64,000 nucleotides of DNA, taken from Pseudomonas fluorescens (GTDB lineage Bacteria; Pseudomonadota; Gammaproteobacteria; Pseudomonadales; Pseudomonadaceae). The number at the start of each line of letters is the position of its first letter. The first letter of the stretch is position 1. The DNA is taken from assembly GCF_001648775.1 (NCBI RefSeq), contig NZ_LVEJ01000033.1, forward strand, positions 1 through 64,000. Direction: 5' to 3'. The translations under genes were made by a program, and so were the position numbers. Shown here piece by piece: positions 25,401-35,503 of the stretch. The notes under the pieces were generated by a model, which saw only the letters and a program-made list of their open reading frames with translations, was not told the origin of the DNA and did not search any database.

Positions 25401-27286
25401 CGCTGGACGAACAACTGGCGCATCTGTGTCTCATCGATACCGGTGCAGGCGATGGCCTGTAGCGCCCGGGCATCGGGCAGCCCCTCTTCGCGGTAACCGA
25501 GACGGCGCAACAAAGTGAGCTGGCTCCAGCCCTGCGCCAGTTCCGAGTCGTGGCGCCAGGCCCCAGCACCATTGGTTTCGAGCAACGGGTTATAGCGCGT
25601 CGACAACGCTGTGCCACACACCTCCCAGAGTCCCGTGCCGGTGACTGGGCGTACTGCATAGGCATCCGGTCCCAGCGGTAAATAACGCTCGTTTTCCCGC
25701 CAGATCAATCCTTGTTTATCCGTGGAAAGGTGATGCGCGGTGGGCTCCCATTGACGATAGGCCGCCATGTTCGGGCTCCACAATCGATTGACGTAACCTG
25801 AGATGGACAGCCGTCGCAAACCTTGCACGAAGTTCGACGAACGTACGGTTTTGTATGCCTTGCCTGCGGTGGCTCCACCGGCGGCGAAGGCTGTCATGAG
25901 GATCACGTTTTCCAGCGTGTCGAACAGACAATCCGTCGCGTGCTCCTGATCACCGACGGCCCAGCTTTCCACGCCTTCGTAAATCTCGTTGAGCAATTGC
26001 ACACCAGCCACCGCAAACATTATTTCGCCGATGACGGGGACAAAAGACGCAAAGAACGTCAGCGTGTTCAAGCCGATGGTTTTATAGGTTTCCAACCTCG
26101 CCAGACGCGTCTTCTCATCTTCATCGCCGGTCGGCACCACCAGCAAGCGGGACTCCGCGCGGACCTTGTTCGAATGATGTTGAAACAACGCCACAAACAG
26201 GTTGCCCTTGGCGGGCCCCTCAGGCGAAACCGTCGTCACAGGCAAATAGAACGTGGCAAATGGAAATTGCGTCGACGTTGCGTCCAACAGCCTGACCGCC
26301 AACCCGGCCATGAATGTCGAGCGCTGCCCGAGGAGGATGAAACGCATGAAAAAGTTGCGCCATTGGGCGTCACGCAAACGCATGCTCAACTGGCGCTCGA
26401 ACACCGAGAACGACGTGTATTCCTTCAGCGGGTGCTCCGGATCACCGGGTATGTAAACCACGCAGCGCTGGTCATCTCCAGCACGCGCGCCGACCGGCCC
26501 GATCAGCATCGGCCCTCTCAATATCACCCCGAGCATCTCCAACTGCTGGTAACGCAGGGTGGTTTGATTCAGTTTGATCGTAGCGGCGCAATCCTTGACC
26601 GATTTGAGCATCGCATAAACATCAGCACTGATCTGTCCGCGCATAAACGCGATATGCCGGTCGACCTCGAATTGATCCCTGGAGCACGTCACGGCAACGG
26701 CCTGCAAACTTCCCGCTTGAGTATCAGTGCCAAACAATACTTCAACATGTTTTTGGTATTGCGCGCCCAAGTCGAGATCACGGCACAGTTTGGCGAACTC
26801 ATGGGGCTTGAGTGGCAGCACCCGACTTTGTTTTCCGGTAACACGTTCCGGAATATAAATAAGTGAGTGCTCGCTGTAGTTGTTCGATTGGGTTTCTGAT
26901 AATTCAAAGTTCTCGCAGGCAGCTGTTAACAGATCACGCTGAATGGGCAGTACCAGTTTCTTGCGCAACCCGAGCAGGCTGGAAGTCGAGCGAATATGCT
27001 GGAAAAGCGCGCCTGGGACCTCGAACGGTTCGCCCAGCTTTTTCGAGACCGCGCTGGCCAGCAGAGGTGTACAGAAGCTCTGCGGAGAACTCAACGCCTT
27101 GGCCTGTTCGCGGGCGACATGCCGGGATTGGTAGCTGAGCTTGAGGCTTTTATAGAGTTCGTCGCGCAACTCGCTCGACGAATCAAGCAACCAGACGGGG
27201 ATTTGCTCTTTGAACAATTCATAAAAGACGCCCTGTTGCGCGGGTGTCATTTCAACACGTTTCAATGCTTCACTTTTAACGTCCAT
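22406..27286 (-). CDS. Giant DUF6543/LRR protein with degenerate NEL domain
   Basis: A 1626-residue paralogue of the giant at 10925-18241. It has an N-terminal DUF6543-type region with a hydrophobic stretch near 404-440 (GLNTLTFFASFVPVIGEIM), a single LRR block at about 1125-1270, and a C-terminal NEL-like domain from about 1330. Where the other protein has SHGTCLDG, this one reads STGRASAV, so the catalytic Cys and the following Asp are both Ala (Cys to A1406) although flanking residues such as FSDLEV and LELPGQP remain. Ligase activity is therefore doubtful. I chose the ATG at 27286 because AAGG lies 9 nt upstream; the next in-frame ATG at 27316 has no such site. Confidence 0.82.
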   Translation of the reverse strand: MDVKSEALKRVEMTPAQQGVFYELFKEQIPVWLLDSSSELRDELYKSLKLSYQSRHVAREQAKALSSPQSFCTPLLASAVSKKLGEPFEVPGALFQHIRSTSSLLGLRKKLVLPIQRDLLTAACENFELSETQSNNYSEHSLIYIPERVTGKQSRVLPLKPHEFAKLCRDLDLGAQYQKHVEVLFGTDTQAGSLQAVAVTCSRDQFEVDRHIAFMRGQISADVYAMLKSVKDCAATIKLNQTTLRYQQLEMLGVILRGPMLIGPVGARAGDDQRCVVYIPGDPEHPLKEYTSFSVFERQLSMRLRDAQWRNFFMRFILLGQRSTFMAGLAVRLLDATSTQFPFATFYLPVTTVSPEGPAKGNLFVALFQHHSNKVRAESRLLVVPTGDEDEKTRLARLETYKTIGLNTLTFFASFVPVIGEIMFAVAGVQLLNEIYEGVESWAVGDQEHATDCLFDTLENVILMTAFAAGGATAGKAYKTVRSSNFVQGLRRLSISGYVNRLWSPNMAAYRQWEPTAHHLSTDKQGLIWRENERYLPLGPDAYAVRPVTGTGLWEVCGTALSTRYNPLLETNGAGAWRHDSELAQGWSQLTLLRRLGYREEGLPDARALQAIACTGIDETQMRQLFVQRDGPMALLTDAVRRFRADAQVSQFLLETGSPSTAALADADLQLYLLTTTSRWPADLAVIVKDAGAGDVARYGAESATRRLELSKDALHKGQFHTALLAGLKVAEKSHLLEETAASASEQLTLLNNVVSELATRQRGALMNRLYARADVCETVRGEPLRKAFTQLSASIADELERHADVREWAQLESADVPLRLAEEARRYEQIQRVSRAYEGLYLDAVSGRDGDWLVLDTLTHLPGWPGDVSVEIVEAPAAATEAIRLGPRGAAYNVVIQAHADHYQGLDTQGTVVSTQPTRTRADFFRTLGESLPLHARKALGVETDLDGSALRQKITALALQRREAFSRVLAVGAVHVDYRSPMGLADRRIEHSIGLLAPDPRPLMSRSAAIMQRARELYPSHSTEQIERFVASLDADDVLAVRKLEDIRVQYATMVEALERWVHRDTWYHTPGGVRQKVPPHSKSRAAQAIRRAWRRETRITHESGHSLHSLTLDSVPLGDLPVIVADFSHIVVLQLKGVGASAGLNTFLRNFPRLGTLDLSGNELTRIPQAIEDMPGLRHLDLSENRIEFAERSTPEFAGNEGLVSLDLSLNPTLGRAPRVAALRRLRRLALRASGITEWPSDIGALTRLQAFDLRNNKIAEVPAAVFTYPPGLNRGTNIDGNPLSASSLKAIAQYQKTQGIDLGVMTPDYQGKPWQAVDKQGSGWVNGLAQVSVARAQQVLTALLADPQSRDFFEVLEQLRGTADFARTRNQLAQRLWNVLEASCADARLRRTLFRLASTGRASAVNVAVLFSDLEVRFLCHRAAAAGSGSGTQTLEGELIGLLRGQFRLHEVQRRALMDVAERAQSASLTSSQALDISLIYRVRLAQRLELPGQPRQLNAALDVEVTTAQIEQVFAEVIKAEQSAQLMESISQEEFWSEYLLTTHRNAFEGNLQRSARSLAQLERQTGLSRLAASQQMATILDNFRNEGTQLRRQLTTEALKRHPGLTLPAAVPGRFGQSKG

Positions 27287-27440
27287 GTACAAAAACCTTA
27301 ATCTGATTTGAGCCATCAGAATAAAGTTGAAATAAAATCGGATACAGCGCGTTTAGTTGATCAACTCAAGCCGAATTGATCAACAATCAAAAAGATAAAA
27401 ATAGATAAGTAACGCACGAGTTGTTGCAGACACTGAAGCA
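27287..27440. promoter_or_regulatory. AT-rich upstream region of the second giant gene
   Basis: About 150 nt of clearly AT-richer sequence lies before the giant gene start. It includes the palindrome GTTGATCAAC near 27355-27364 and a second TTGATCAA near 27376. The drop in GC against all neighbours suggests imported DNA or a silenced (H-NS/MvaT-type) promoter. I cannot mark the -35/-10 boxes with confidence. Confidence 0.45.
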
Positions 27441-27468
27441 CGCTCGCGTGACGGCCGTCACACGAGCG
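27441..27468 (-). terminator. sohB terminator
   Basis: CGCTCG..CGAGCG encloses the perfect palindrome GTGACGGCCGTCAC, with one C/A mismatch between the two arms. The 28-nt inverted repeat lies 10 nt past the sohB stop. There is no strong T-run. Confidence 0.6.
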
Positions 27469-27477
27469 CCGACAGGT

Positions 27478-28512
27478 TTACCAGAAGCGTTGCTGGGTCA
27501 GGCGGCTCCACCAGCTCAGCAGTACACGGTCGACCGAACCGCTGGCCGCCATGCCGATGCGCTCCTGCAAGCTTTTACGCTCGGCGTAGTGCAGGTGGTA
27601 GACCTCGGCCTGTTTGGCCTTCTGCGCCAGGTATTCATCGCTGGTCTTGAGCTCATCGACCAGTTGCATGTCCAGTGCGGCGACGCCCAGCCAGACTTCA
27701 CCGGTTGCCACTTCATCGATCGCCAGCTGCGGGCGATAACGGGCGACGAAGTTCTTGAACAGTTGATGGGTGATGTCCAGGTCTTCCTGGAACTTCTCGC
27801 GGCCCTTCTCGGTGTTTTCGCCAAACACGGTCAGGGTGCGTTTGTACTCGCCGGCGGTCAGTACTTCAAAGTCGATGTCGTGCTTCTTCAGCAGGCGGTT
27901 GACGTTGGGTAACTGCGCGACCACACCGATCGAGCCGAGAATCGCGAAGGGTGCGCTGATAATCTTCTCGCCAATGCACGCCATCATGTAGCCGCCGCTG
28001 GCCGCGACCTTGTCGATGCACACGGTCAGCGGCACGCCGGCCTCGCGGATCCGCGCCAGTTGCGACGACGCCAGACCGTAGCTGTGGACCATGCCGCCAC
28101 CGCTTTCCAGGCGCAGGACCACTTCGTCTTTGGGCGTGGCGAGGGTCAACAGCGCGGTGATTTCATGGCGCAGGCTCTCGGTGGCCGAGGCTTTGATGTC
28201 ACCGTCGAAATCGAGGACGAATACGCGGGATTTGGCTTCAGCAGGTTTTTTCTTCTGCTTTTTCGCGCTTTTCTCGGACTTGGCTTCGCCCTTGCGCAAC
28301 GCCTTGAGCTGATCCTTGTCGAGCAGGGTCTGTTCGAGCCGCTCACGCAGGCCCTTGTAGAAATCATTGAGCTTGCTGACCTGCAACTGACCGGCCGACT
28401 TGCGCCGGCCCTTGCTGCGCAGCGCGGCAAAACTGGCGAGCACCACCAGAATGGCGATCACCAGGGTAACGGTCTTGGCCAGGAAACTGGCGTATTCGGT
28501 GAAAAACTCCAC
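27478..28512 (-). CDS. sohB: SohB-type inner-membrane serine protease
   Basis: A 344-residue S49 family peptidase. An N-terminal membrane anchor (about 8-32) is followed by a Lys/Glu-rich linker with KKQKKK, then the SppA-like catalytic domain. The serine nucleophile lies in KVAASGGYM and the lysine base in AGEYKR, which is the Ser/Lys dyad of SohB/SppA proteases. The family degrades signal peptides or membrane-protein fragments at the inner membrane. It appears to be a single-gene unit with its own terminator. Confidence 0.92.
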   Translation of the reverse strand: MEFFTEYASFLAKTVTLVIAILVVLASFAALRSKGRRKSAGQLQVSKLNDFYKGLRERLEQTLLDKDQLKALRKGEAKSEKSAKKQKKKPAEAKSRVFVLDFDGDIKASATESLRHEITALLTLATPKDEVVLRLESGGGMVHSYGLASSQLARIREAGVPLTVCIDKVAASGGYMMACIGEKIISAPFAILGSIGVVAQLPNVNRLLKKHDIDFEVLTAGEYKRTLTVFGENTEKGREKFQEDLDITHQLFKNFVARYRPQLAIDEVATGEVWLGVAALDMQLVDELKTSDEYLAQKAKQAEVYHLHYAERKSLQERIGMAASGSVDRVLLSWWSRLTQQRFW

Positions 28513-28716
28513 AGAGACTCCTTAGAACAGTGCGTGGATGTGAAACACACGCGGGATGGTTCCAGCATACCCATGCGCCGGCTCGTCGGCCAGCCGTGAA
28601 ACCTCTGGCAACACCCCTGTAACGGGCATTTCAAACAAGCGTATGTTTTTTCATTGACAGCTCTCCGCCATCCTCATAACCTCGCCAAACCTTCAACGTA
28701 CCGGGATGACGCGGAC

Positions 28717-29427
28717 GTGGGCAGCATCTACTTGATTCGACATGGCCAGGCCTCCTTTGGTGCAGACGACTATGACGTCCTGTCACCCATCGGTGTGCGC
28801 CAGGCAGAAATCCTCGGTCAGCACCTCGCTGAACTGGGGATCAGCTTCGATCGCTGCCTCGCCGGTGACCTGCGTCGTCAGCAGCACACGGCCACCAGCG
28901 CACTGGCGCAATTCGCCGCCAAAGGGCTGCCGGTACCGACGCTGGAAACCGACTCCGCGTTCAACGAGTTCGATGCCGACGCGGTGATCCGTGCCCTGCT
29001 CCCGGACATGCTGGCAGACGAGCCGGAAGCGCTCGACATCCTGCGCAACGCCGCGCAGAACCGTGGTGAGTTCCAGCGTATTTTTGCCCTGATCATCGAG
29101 CGCTGGCTGGCCGGCACCTACGACACGCCGGGGCTGGAAAGCTGGCTGGGTTTCGTCGAACGGGTTCAGGCCGGGCTGCAGCGGATTCTTGATCTGGCCG
29201 ATAAAAATCAGAAAATCGCCGTGTTCACCTCCGGCGGGACCATCACCGCCCTGCTCCACCTCATTACGCAAATGCCTGCAAAACAGGCCTTTGAATTGAA
29301 CTGGCAAATCGTCAACACCTCGCTCAACCAGCTGAAGTTCCGCGGTCGCGAGGTGGCTCTGGCTTCCTTCAACAGTCACGCACACCTGCAACTGCTGAAG
29401 GCTCCGGAACTCATCACTTTTCGCTGA
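28717..29427 (+). CDS. Histidine phosphatase (phosphoglycerate-mutase-like)
   Basis: A protein of 236 residues if started at GTG 28717 (MGSIYLIRHGQAS). The RHG motif carries the phospho-histidine and the later conserved pieces include the SGGTITALLH segment. The substrate is not identifiable from sequence. The open frame reaches a TTG at 28654, but the family starts just before LIRHG, so the GTG is preferred; no strong ribosome site decides it. The SCP2 gene follows on the same strand after about 50 nt and is probably co-transcribed. Confidence 0.8.
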   Translation: MGSIYLIRHGQASFGADDYDVLSPIGVRQAEILGQHLAELGISFDRCLAGDLRRQQHTATSALAQFAAKGLPVPTLETDSAFNEFDADAVIRALLPDMLADEPEALDILRNAAQNRGEFQRIFALIIERWLAGTYDTPGLESWLGFVERVQAGLQRILDLADKNQKIAVFTSGGTITALLHLITQMPAKQAFELNWQIVNTSLNQLKFRGREVALASFNSHAHLQLLKAPELITFR

Positions 29428-29477
29428 GTCCGGATAACTGTGAACCTTGCTGTAATCAACCTCATAAGGATCGAACC

Positions 29478-29795
29478 ATGACCTCCGTAGCTGATGCCGT
29501 AAAAGCAATGCAAGCCAAGTTCAACCCAGCCGCTGCTGCCGGTCTGGATCTGGTCTTCGGTTTCAACATCACCGACGAAGACAAGCAATACTCGCTGATC
29601 GTCAAAGATGGCACCTGCGATATCCAGGAAGGCGAAAACCCGGACGCCAACTGCACGCTGGTACTGGACAGCGAAACCCTGAAAGGTATCGTCAGCGGCG
29701 AAACCGACGGCATGCAGGCGTTCATGGGCGGCAAGCTGCGCGTTGAAGGCGACATGATGCTGTCGATGAAACTGTCCGAGCTGTTCCCTTCGTAA
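29478..29795 (+). CDS. SCP2 sterol-binding domain protein
   Basis: A 105-residue protein that is essentially one SCP2 domain, with the conserved GxFNITDEDKQYSLIVKDG-like strand region and GKLRVEGDMMLSMKLSELF at the C-terminus. The fold forms a hydrophobic tunnel for lipids or acyl-CoA. Its bacterial role is unclear. TAAGGATC gives a good ribosome site before the ATG. It is followed by a bidirectional terminator shared with yejF. Confidence 0.88.
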   Translation: MTSVADAVKAMQAKFNPAAAAGLDLVFGFNITDEDKQYSLIVKDGTCDIQEGENPDANCTLVLDSETLKGIVSGETDGMQAFMGGKLRVEGDMMLSMKLSELFPS

Positions 29796-29815
29796 GACGG
29801 CTGTGCAGTGACAGC

Positions 29816-29842
29816 AAAATCCCGCCCCTGTGGCGGGATTTT
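29816..29842. terminator. Bidirectional terminator (SCP2 gene / yejF)
   Basis: AAAATCCCGCC (29816-29826) and GGCGGGATTTT (29832-29842) form a perfect 11-bp stem around a 5-nt loop, with A/T ends on both strands. It serves convergent transcripts. Confidence 0.93.
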
Positions 29843-29847
29843 GCGTT

Positions 29848-31419
29848 TCAGGCGAACGACGCGGCCAGCAACTCGCGGGTATACGGATGCTGCGCCGATT
29901 GGAACAGCGCCTGTGTTTCCCCGCGTTCCACCACCTCACCGTCCTGCATCACGATCAAATCGTGGGCCAGCGCCCGCACCACCGCCAGATCATGACTGAT
30001 GAACAAATATGTCAGGCCATGTTCCGCCTGCAATCGCCGCAACAACGCCACGATCTGCTTTTGCACCGTGCGATCGAGTGCCGAAGTCGGCTCATCCAGC
30101 AGAATCAGATCCGGCTTGAGCACCAGTGCCCGGGCAATGGCGATGCGTTGCCGCTGACCACCGGAAAACTCGTGGGGATAGCGATGGCGGGTTGCCGGAT
30201 CGAGGCCGACTTCGCGCAGCACATCAATCACCGCCGCCTCGCGCTCGCGCGCATTCAAATCACTGTGCACCTGCAAACCTTCGGCGATGATCTGCTCCAC
30301 GCACAGGCGCGGACTGAGACTGCCGAACGGATCCTGAAACACCACTTGCAGGCGTTTGCGCAGCGGCCTGAGCTGCTTGCCGCTCAAGTGCTCCAGCGCC
30401 TCGCCCTGAAAGCGAATGCTGCCCTGAGCATCCAGCAAACGCAGAATGGCCTGGCCCAGTGTCGACTTGCCTGAACCGGATTCGCCGACGATCCCCAGGG
30501 TTTTGCCGCGCTGAAGATTCAAATCAATGCCGTTGACCGCGTGCAACCAAGACTTCGCACGCAGCCAACCGCCTCCCAACCGGAAGCGCACATTGAGATC
30601 ACGCACCACCAGCAAATCCTCGGCCGGCTCCCGGCATAACGCCTCGCCAGCCGGCTCGGCGTTGAGCAACTCGATGCTGTAAGGGTGCTGCGGCGCGTTG
30701 AATAATTGCTCACAGGTGCCTTGCTCGACGATCAATCCGCCACGCATAACCGCGACTCGTTGAGCGATATGGCGTACCAGATTCAGGTCATGACTGATGA
30801 TCAGCAGCGCCATGCCCAGCCGCTCCTGCAACTCTTTTAGCAACAGCAGAATCTTGCGTTGTACGGTCACGTCCAGCGCCGTGGTCGGTTCATCGGCAAT
30901 CAGCAACTGCGGCTCGCAGGCCAACGCCATGGCGATCATCACCCGTTGTCGCTGACCGCCGGAGAGCTGGTGCGGATAGGCTTTGAGCCGTTCGCGCGGA
31001 CGCTGAATGCCGACCAGTTCCAGCAACTGCAAAATACGCTCGCGTGCTGCCGCGCCGGCCAATCCCTTGTGCAAGGCGAGGCTTTCACCGAGTTGGCGTT
31101 CGACGGTGTGCAGCGGGTTCAGCGAACTCATCGGCTCCTGAAAAATCATCGCGATGCGGTTACCGCGCAATTGCCGCAGATAGCGCTCGTGCACACCCAG
31201 CAATTCCTCGCCGGCATAACGAATGCTGCCACCGACCTTGGTGATGTTCGGGTCAAGCAGTTGCAGGATGCTGTGGGCGGTCACCGATTTGCCCGACCCG
31301 GACTCGCCGACCAGCGCCACGCACTCGCCGGGGCGGATGTCGAGGTCGATGCCCTGCACCACCGGTTGGCCATTGAATGCTATGCGCAGGTCCCGTATTT
31401 CGATCAGATGTTCAGGCAT
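29848..31419 (-). CDS. yejF: Peptide ABC transporter, dual ATPase YejF
   Basis: A 523-residue fusion of two ABC ATPase domains of the oligopeptide (Opp/Dpp) type. Walker A motifs GESGSGKS occur in both halves (near residues 39 and 325). Signature motifs LSGGQRQR and FSGGQRQR precede the LIADEPTTALD and LLDEPTSALD Walker B regions. It energises peptide import with YejB and YejE. I chose the ATG at 31419 because GAGG lies 7 nt upstream; in-frame ATGs further up overlap yejE without a ribosome site. It is the last gene of yejABEF. Confidence 0.93.
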   Translation of the reverse strand: MPEHLIEIRDLRIAFNGQPVVQGIDLDIRPGECVALVGESGSGKSVTAHSILQLLDPNITKVGGSIRYAGEELLGVHERYLRQLRGNRIAMIFQEPMSSLNPLHTVERQLGESLALHKGLAGAAARERILQLLELVGIQRPRERLKAYPHQLSGGQRQRVMIAMALACEPQLLIADEPTTALDVTVQRKILLLLKELQERLGMALLIISHDLNLVRHIAQRVAVMRGGLIVEQGTCEQLFNAPQHPYSIELLNAEPAGEALCREPAEDLLVVRDLNVRFRLGGGWLRAKSWLHAVNGIDLNLQRGKTLGIVGESGSGKSTLGQAILRLLDAQGSIRFQGEALEHLSGKQLRPLRKRLQVVFQDPFGSLSPRLCVEQIIAEGLQVHSDLNAREREAAVIDVLREVGLDPATRHRYPHEFSGGQRQRIAIARALVLKPDLILLDEPTSALDRTVQKQIVALLRRLQAEHGLTYLFISHDLAVVRALAHDLIVMQDGEVVERGETQALFQSAQHPYTRELLAASFA

Positions 31420-31420
31420 T

Positions 31421-32442
31421 TCAAGTCCTCGGATCAAACGCATCGCGGCAGGCCTCACCGATGAATACCAGCAGTGAAAGGATCACCGCCAGCGCACAGA
31501 ACGCCGTCAAACCCAACCACGGCGCTTGCAGATTGTTTTTGCCTTGGCCGATCAATTCACCCAGCGAAGCGCTGCCGGCCGGCATGCCAAAACCGAGAAA
31601 ATCCAGGGCCGACAGGGTCGCGATGGCTCCGGTGAGAATGAACGGCAGATAGGTCAGCGTTGCGCTCATGGCGTTGGGCAAGATGTGCCGCACGATCACC
31701 TGCGTATCCCCCACGCCCAGTGCCCGCGCCGCTTTTACATACTCAAGACCACGGCTGCGCAAGAACTCGGCGCGCACCAAATCGACCAGGCTCAGCCACG
31801 CGAACAACGCCATGATCCCCAGCAACCACCAGAAATTCGGCTCGACGAACCCGGACAGAATGATCAGCAGATACAGGACCGGCAGCCCCGACCACACCTC
31901 CAGCAAACGCTGCCCGAGCAAATCGACCCAGCCACCGTAGTAGCCCTGCAATGCACCGGCGGCGATGCCGATCACGGCGCTGATTGCCGTCAGCGCCAGG
32001 GCAAACAGCAGCGACACCCGCGTGCCGAAAATCACCCGCGCGAGGACATCCCGCGCCTGATCGTCGGTGCCCAGCCAGTTCTCGCCGCTCGGTGCGCTCG
32101 GCGCGGGTTCGCTCAGGTCGTAATTGACCGTGTCAAAACCGAACGCGATCGGCGCAAACCACAAGCGCCCGCCCTGTCCTTCGATCAGTTGGTGCACTTG
32201 AGCGCTGCGATAGTCCGGTTGAAACGGCAGTTCACCGCCAAAGTCCTGCTCGGTGTAGCGCTTGAACGCCGGGAAGTACCACTGGCCCTGAAACGCCACC
32301 AACAGCGGTTTGTCATTGGCAATCAATTCGCCACCGAGGCTCAGACCGAACAATCCCAGAAACAGCCACAGCGACCACCAGCCGCGCCGGTGTGCCTTGA
32401 ATCGTGCCCAGCGCCGCTGGCCGATTGGCGATAACGTCAGCA

Positions 32443-32443
<1 letters not shown>
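31421..32443 (-). CDS. yejE: Peptide ABC transporter permease YejE
   Basis: A 340-residue inner-membrane permease with an N-terminal helix, a long periplasmic loop carrying the YejE-specific FQGQWYFPAFKRYTEQDFGG-type segment, and then the BPD transmembrane domain with its EAA loop (AARALGVGDTQVIVRHILPN). It pairs with YejB. Its ATG overlaps the yejB stop by 1 nt (TGATG) and its stop is 1 nt before the yejF start, so the three genes are tightly coupled. Confidence 0.93.
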
Positions 32444-33493
<1,050 letters not shown>

Positions 33494-33507
<14 letters not shown>

Positions 33508-35335
33508 GGCTGGACTCCTTGTGCATCTGGGCTGACGTCAGTGCCGTCGGGCTGATTTCCCACCAGGTGTCGAGGCCAGCGTCGTACAGCGGCGCAATTG
33601 CCGGCCGGCCGAAGCGGTTCCACCACACCGTGGAAATTCCCGGCGGGTAATAGTTGGGCACCCAGTAGTAGCCCCACTGCAACACCCGATCCAGCGCATG
33701 AGCATGGCGCAGCAGACTCTCGCGATTGTCGGCCTGGGCCAGCCCTTCGAGCAGCGCATCGACGGCCGGATCGCGCAGCACCATGTAGTTGTTCGACCCC
33801 GGGTCATCGGCACCGTCAGAGCCGAAATAGTTGAACATCTCGCGCCCCGGCGCCTGACTCACCGGGTAGCCGGCAACAATCATGTCGTAGTCACGATTAC
33901 GCACGCGGTTGGTGTATTGCGCGGTGTCGACCTGGCGGATATCGAAGCCGATGCCGATCTGCGCGAGGTTGCGTTTGAACGGCAGCAACAGCCGTTCGAA
34001 ACCCTTCTGACCGTTGAGGAAAGTGAAGTGCAGCGGCTCGCCATTGGCGTTCACCAATTGATCGCCACGGGGTTTCCAGCCAGCGGCTTCGAGCAATTTC
34101 AAAGCCTGTAATTGCTCGGCGCGGACATTGCCGCTGCCGTCGGTTTTCGGCGGTTGAAAGACCTGCGTGAAGACTTCATCGGGAATCTGCCCGCGCCACG
34201 GCTCAAGGATTTTCAGTTCTTCGGCGTCCGGCAATGCGTCGGCCGACAATGCGCTGTGAGAGAAATAGCTGCGCTGGCGCAGGTACATGCTGCGCATCAT
34301 CTGCCGGTTGCTCCATTCAAAATCCCAGAGCATGGCAATGGCCTGACGCACGCGGCGATCCTGAAACAACGGCTTTTGCAGGTTGAACACAAAACCCTGC
34401 GCACCTTGCGCGGCACCGGGTGCAAGATGTTCACGAAGCAATTTGCCTTGCTCCAGTGCCGCGCCGGCGTAACCGATGGTGAAGCTGGTGGCCGAGAACT
34501 CACGGTTGTAATCGAAGCCACCGGCCTTGAGCACCTGCCGCGATACGTCGGTGTCGGCGAAGAACTCCACACTCAGGTGATCGAAGTTGTACAGCCCGCG
34601 AGTAATCGGCAAGTCCTTCGCCCACCAGTCCTGCACCCGCTGGAATTTCACGCTGCGCCCGGCATCCACTGCGCTGATCCGATACGGACCGCTGCCCGGC
34701 GGGATCTCGAAACCGCCGCCGTCAGCGAAGTTGCGCGTGCGCCACCAATGTTCGGGCAGCACCGGCAGCGTCCCCAGATCCAGCGGCAAGGTGCGGCTGT
34801 CGTTGTTCTTGAACAGGAACCGCACCTGAGTCGGTGACTCCACCACGACTTCGGCGACATCGCGAAACTGCTGGCGGTATTTGAGGCTGCCCTGAGTGGT
34901 GAGCAGTTCAAAGGTGTAACGCACGTCTGCGGCGGTGATCGGCTGACCGTCGTCGAAATGCGCCTTCGGGTTCAAATAGAAGCGCAGCCAGCGGCGATCC
35001 GGATCCAGCTCCATCTGCTGCGCGACCAGCCCGTAAACGCTGTAGGGCTCGTCTTTGCTGCGATAGGCCAGCGGCGCGTACAGCCAACCGTCGACATCGG
35101 CCACGCCGGTGCCTTTGTCGGTGTAGGGAATCAGGTGGTCGAACGGACCGCTTTCCAGCGAGGAGCGGCGCAGGCTGCCGCCCTTCGGGGCGTCGGGGTT
35201 GGCGTAGGCCAGGTGCTGGAAGTCGGGGGCGTATTTGGGGGCTTCGCCGTAGACCGTCAGAAAAGTTTGCGGGGCAGCCCAACCGCATGGAATCAACAGC
35301 ATGCACATGCTGAATAAAGTGAGTCTGGAGAACAT
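33494..35335 (-). CDS. yejA: Peptide-binding periplasmic protein YejA
   Basis: A 613-residue family-5 extracellular solute-binding protein with a signal peptide (cleavage after about residue 20, CGWA). The mature protein begins with the YejA-type FLTVYGEAPKYAPDF and holds the APKGGSLR segment. In E. coli, YejABEF takes up peptides including microcin C; the ligand here is unknown. AAGGA lies 7 nt before the ATG. The gene is first in yejABEF, and a box matching those of the two nearby TonB receptors lies about 170 nt upstream, before a REP doublet. Confidence 0.92.
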
Positions 35336-35368
35336 TGGCAGATCCTTTTACACGGTGTCGCTAACGGC

Positions 35369-35452
35369 CTCTTCGCGAGCAAGCTCGCTCCCACATGGAT
35401 CTTCTGTGAACTCAAGTCCCTGTGGGAGCGAGCTTGCTCGCGAAAGCGTCAG
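35369..35452. repeat. REP doublet (inverted pair) in the yejA leader
   Basis: CTCTTCGCGAGCAAGCTCGC..TCCCACA (shown in parts) at the left faces TGTGGGAGCGAGC..GCTCGCGAAAG at the right, separated by about 25 nt. It lies between the inferred yejA promoter (35504-35525) and the yejA start, so it would be part of the yej mRNA leader. Confidence 0.88.
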
Positions 35453-35503
35453 AGCAATCAACACACCCTCTGCCTACCTGTGATGTGCAACAGGCCGGCA
35501 ATT

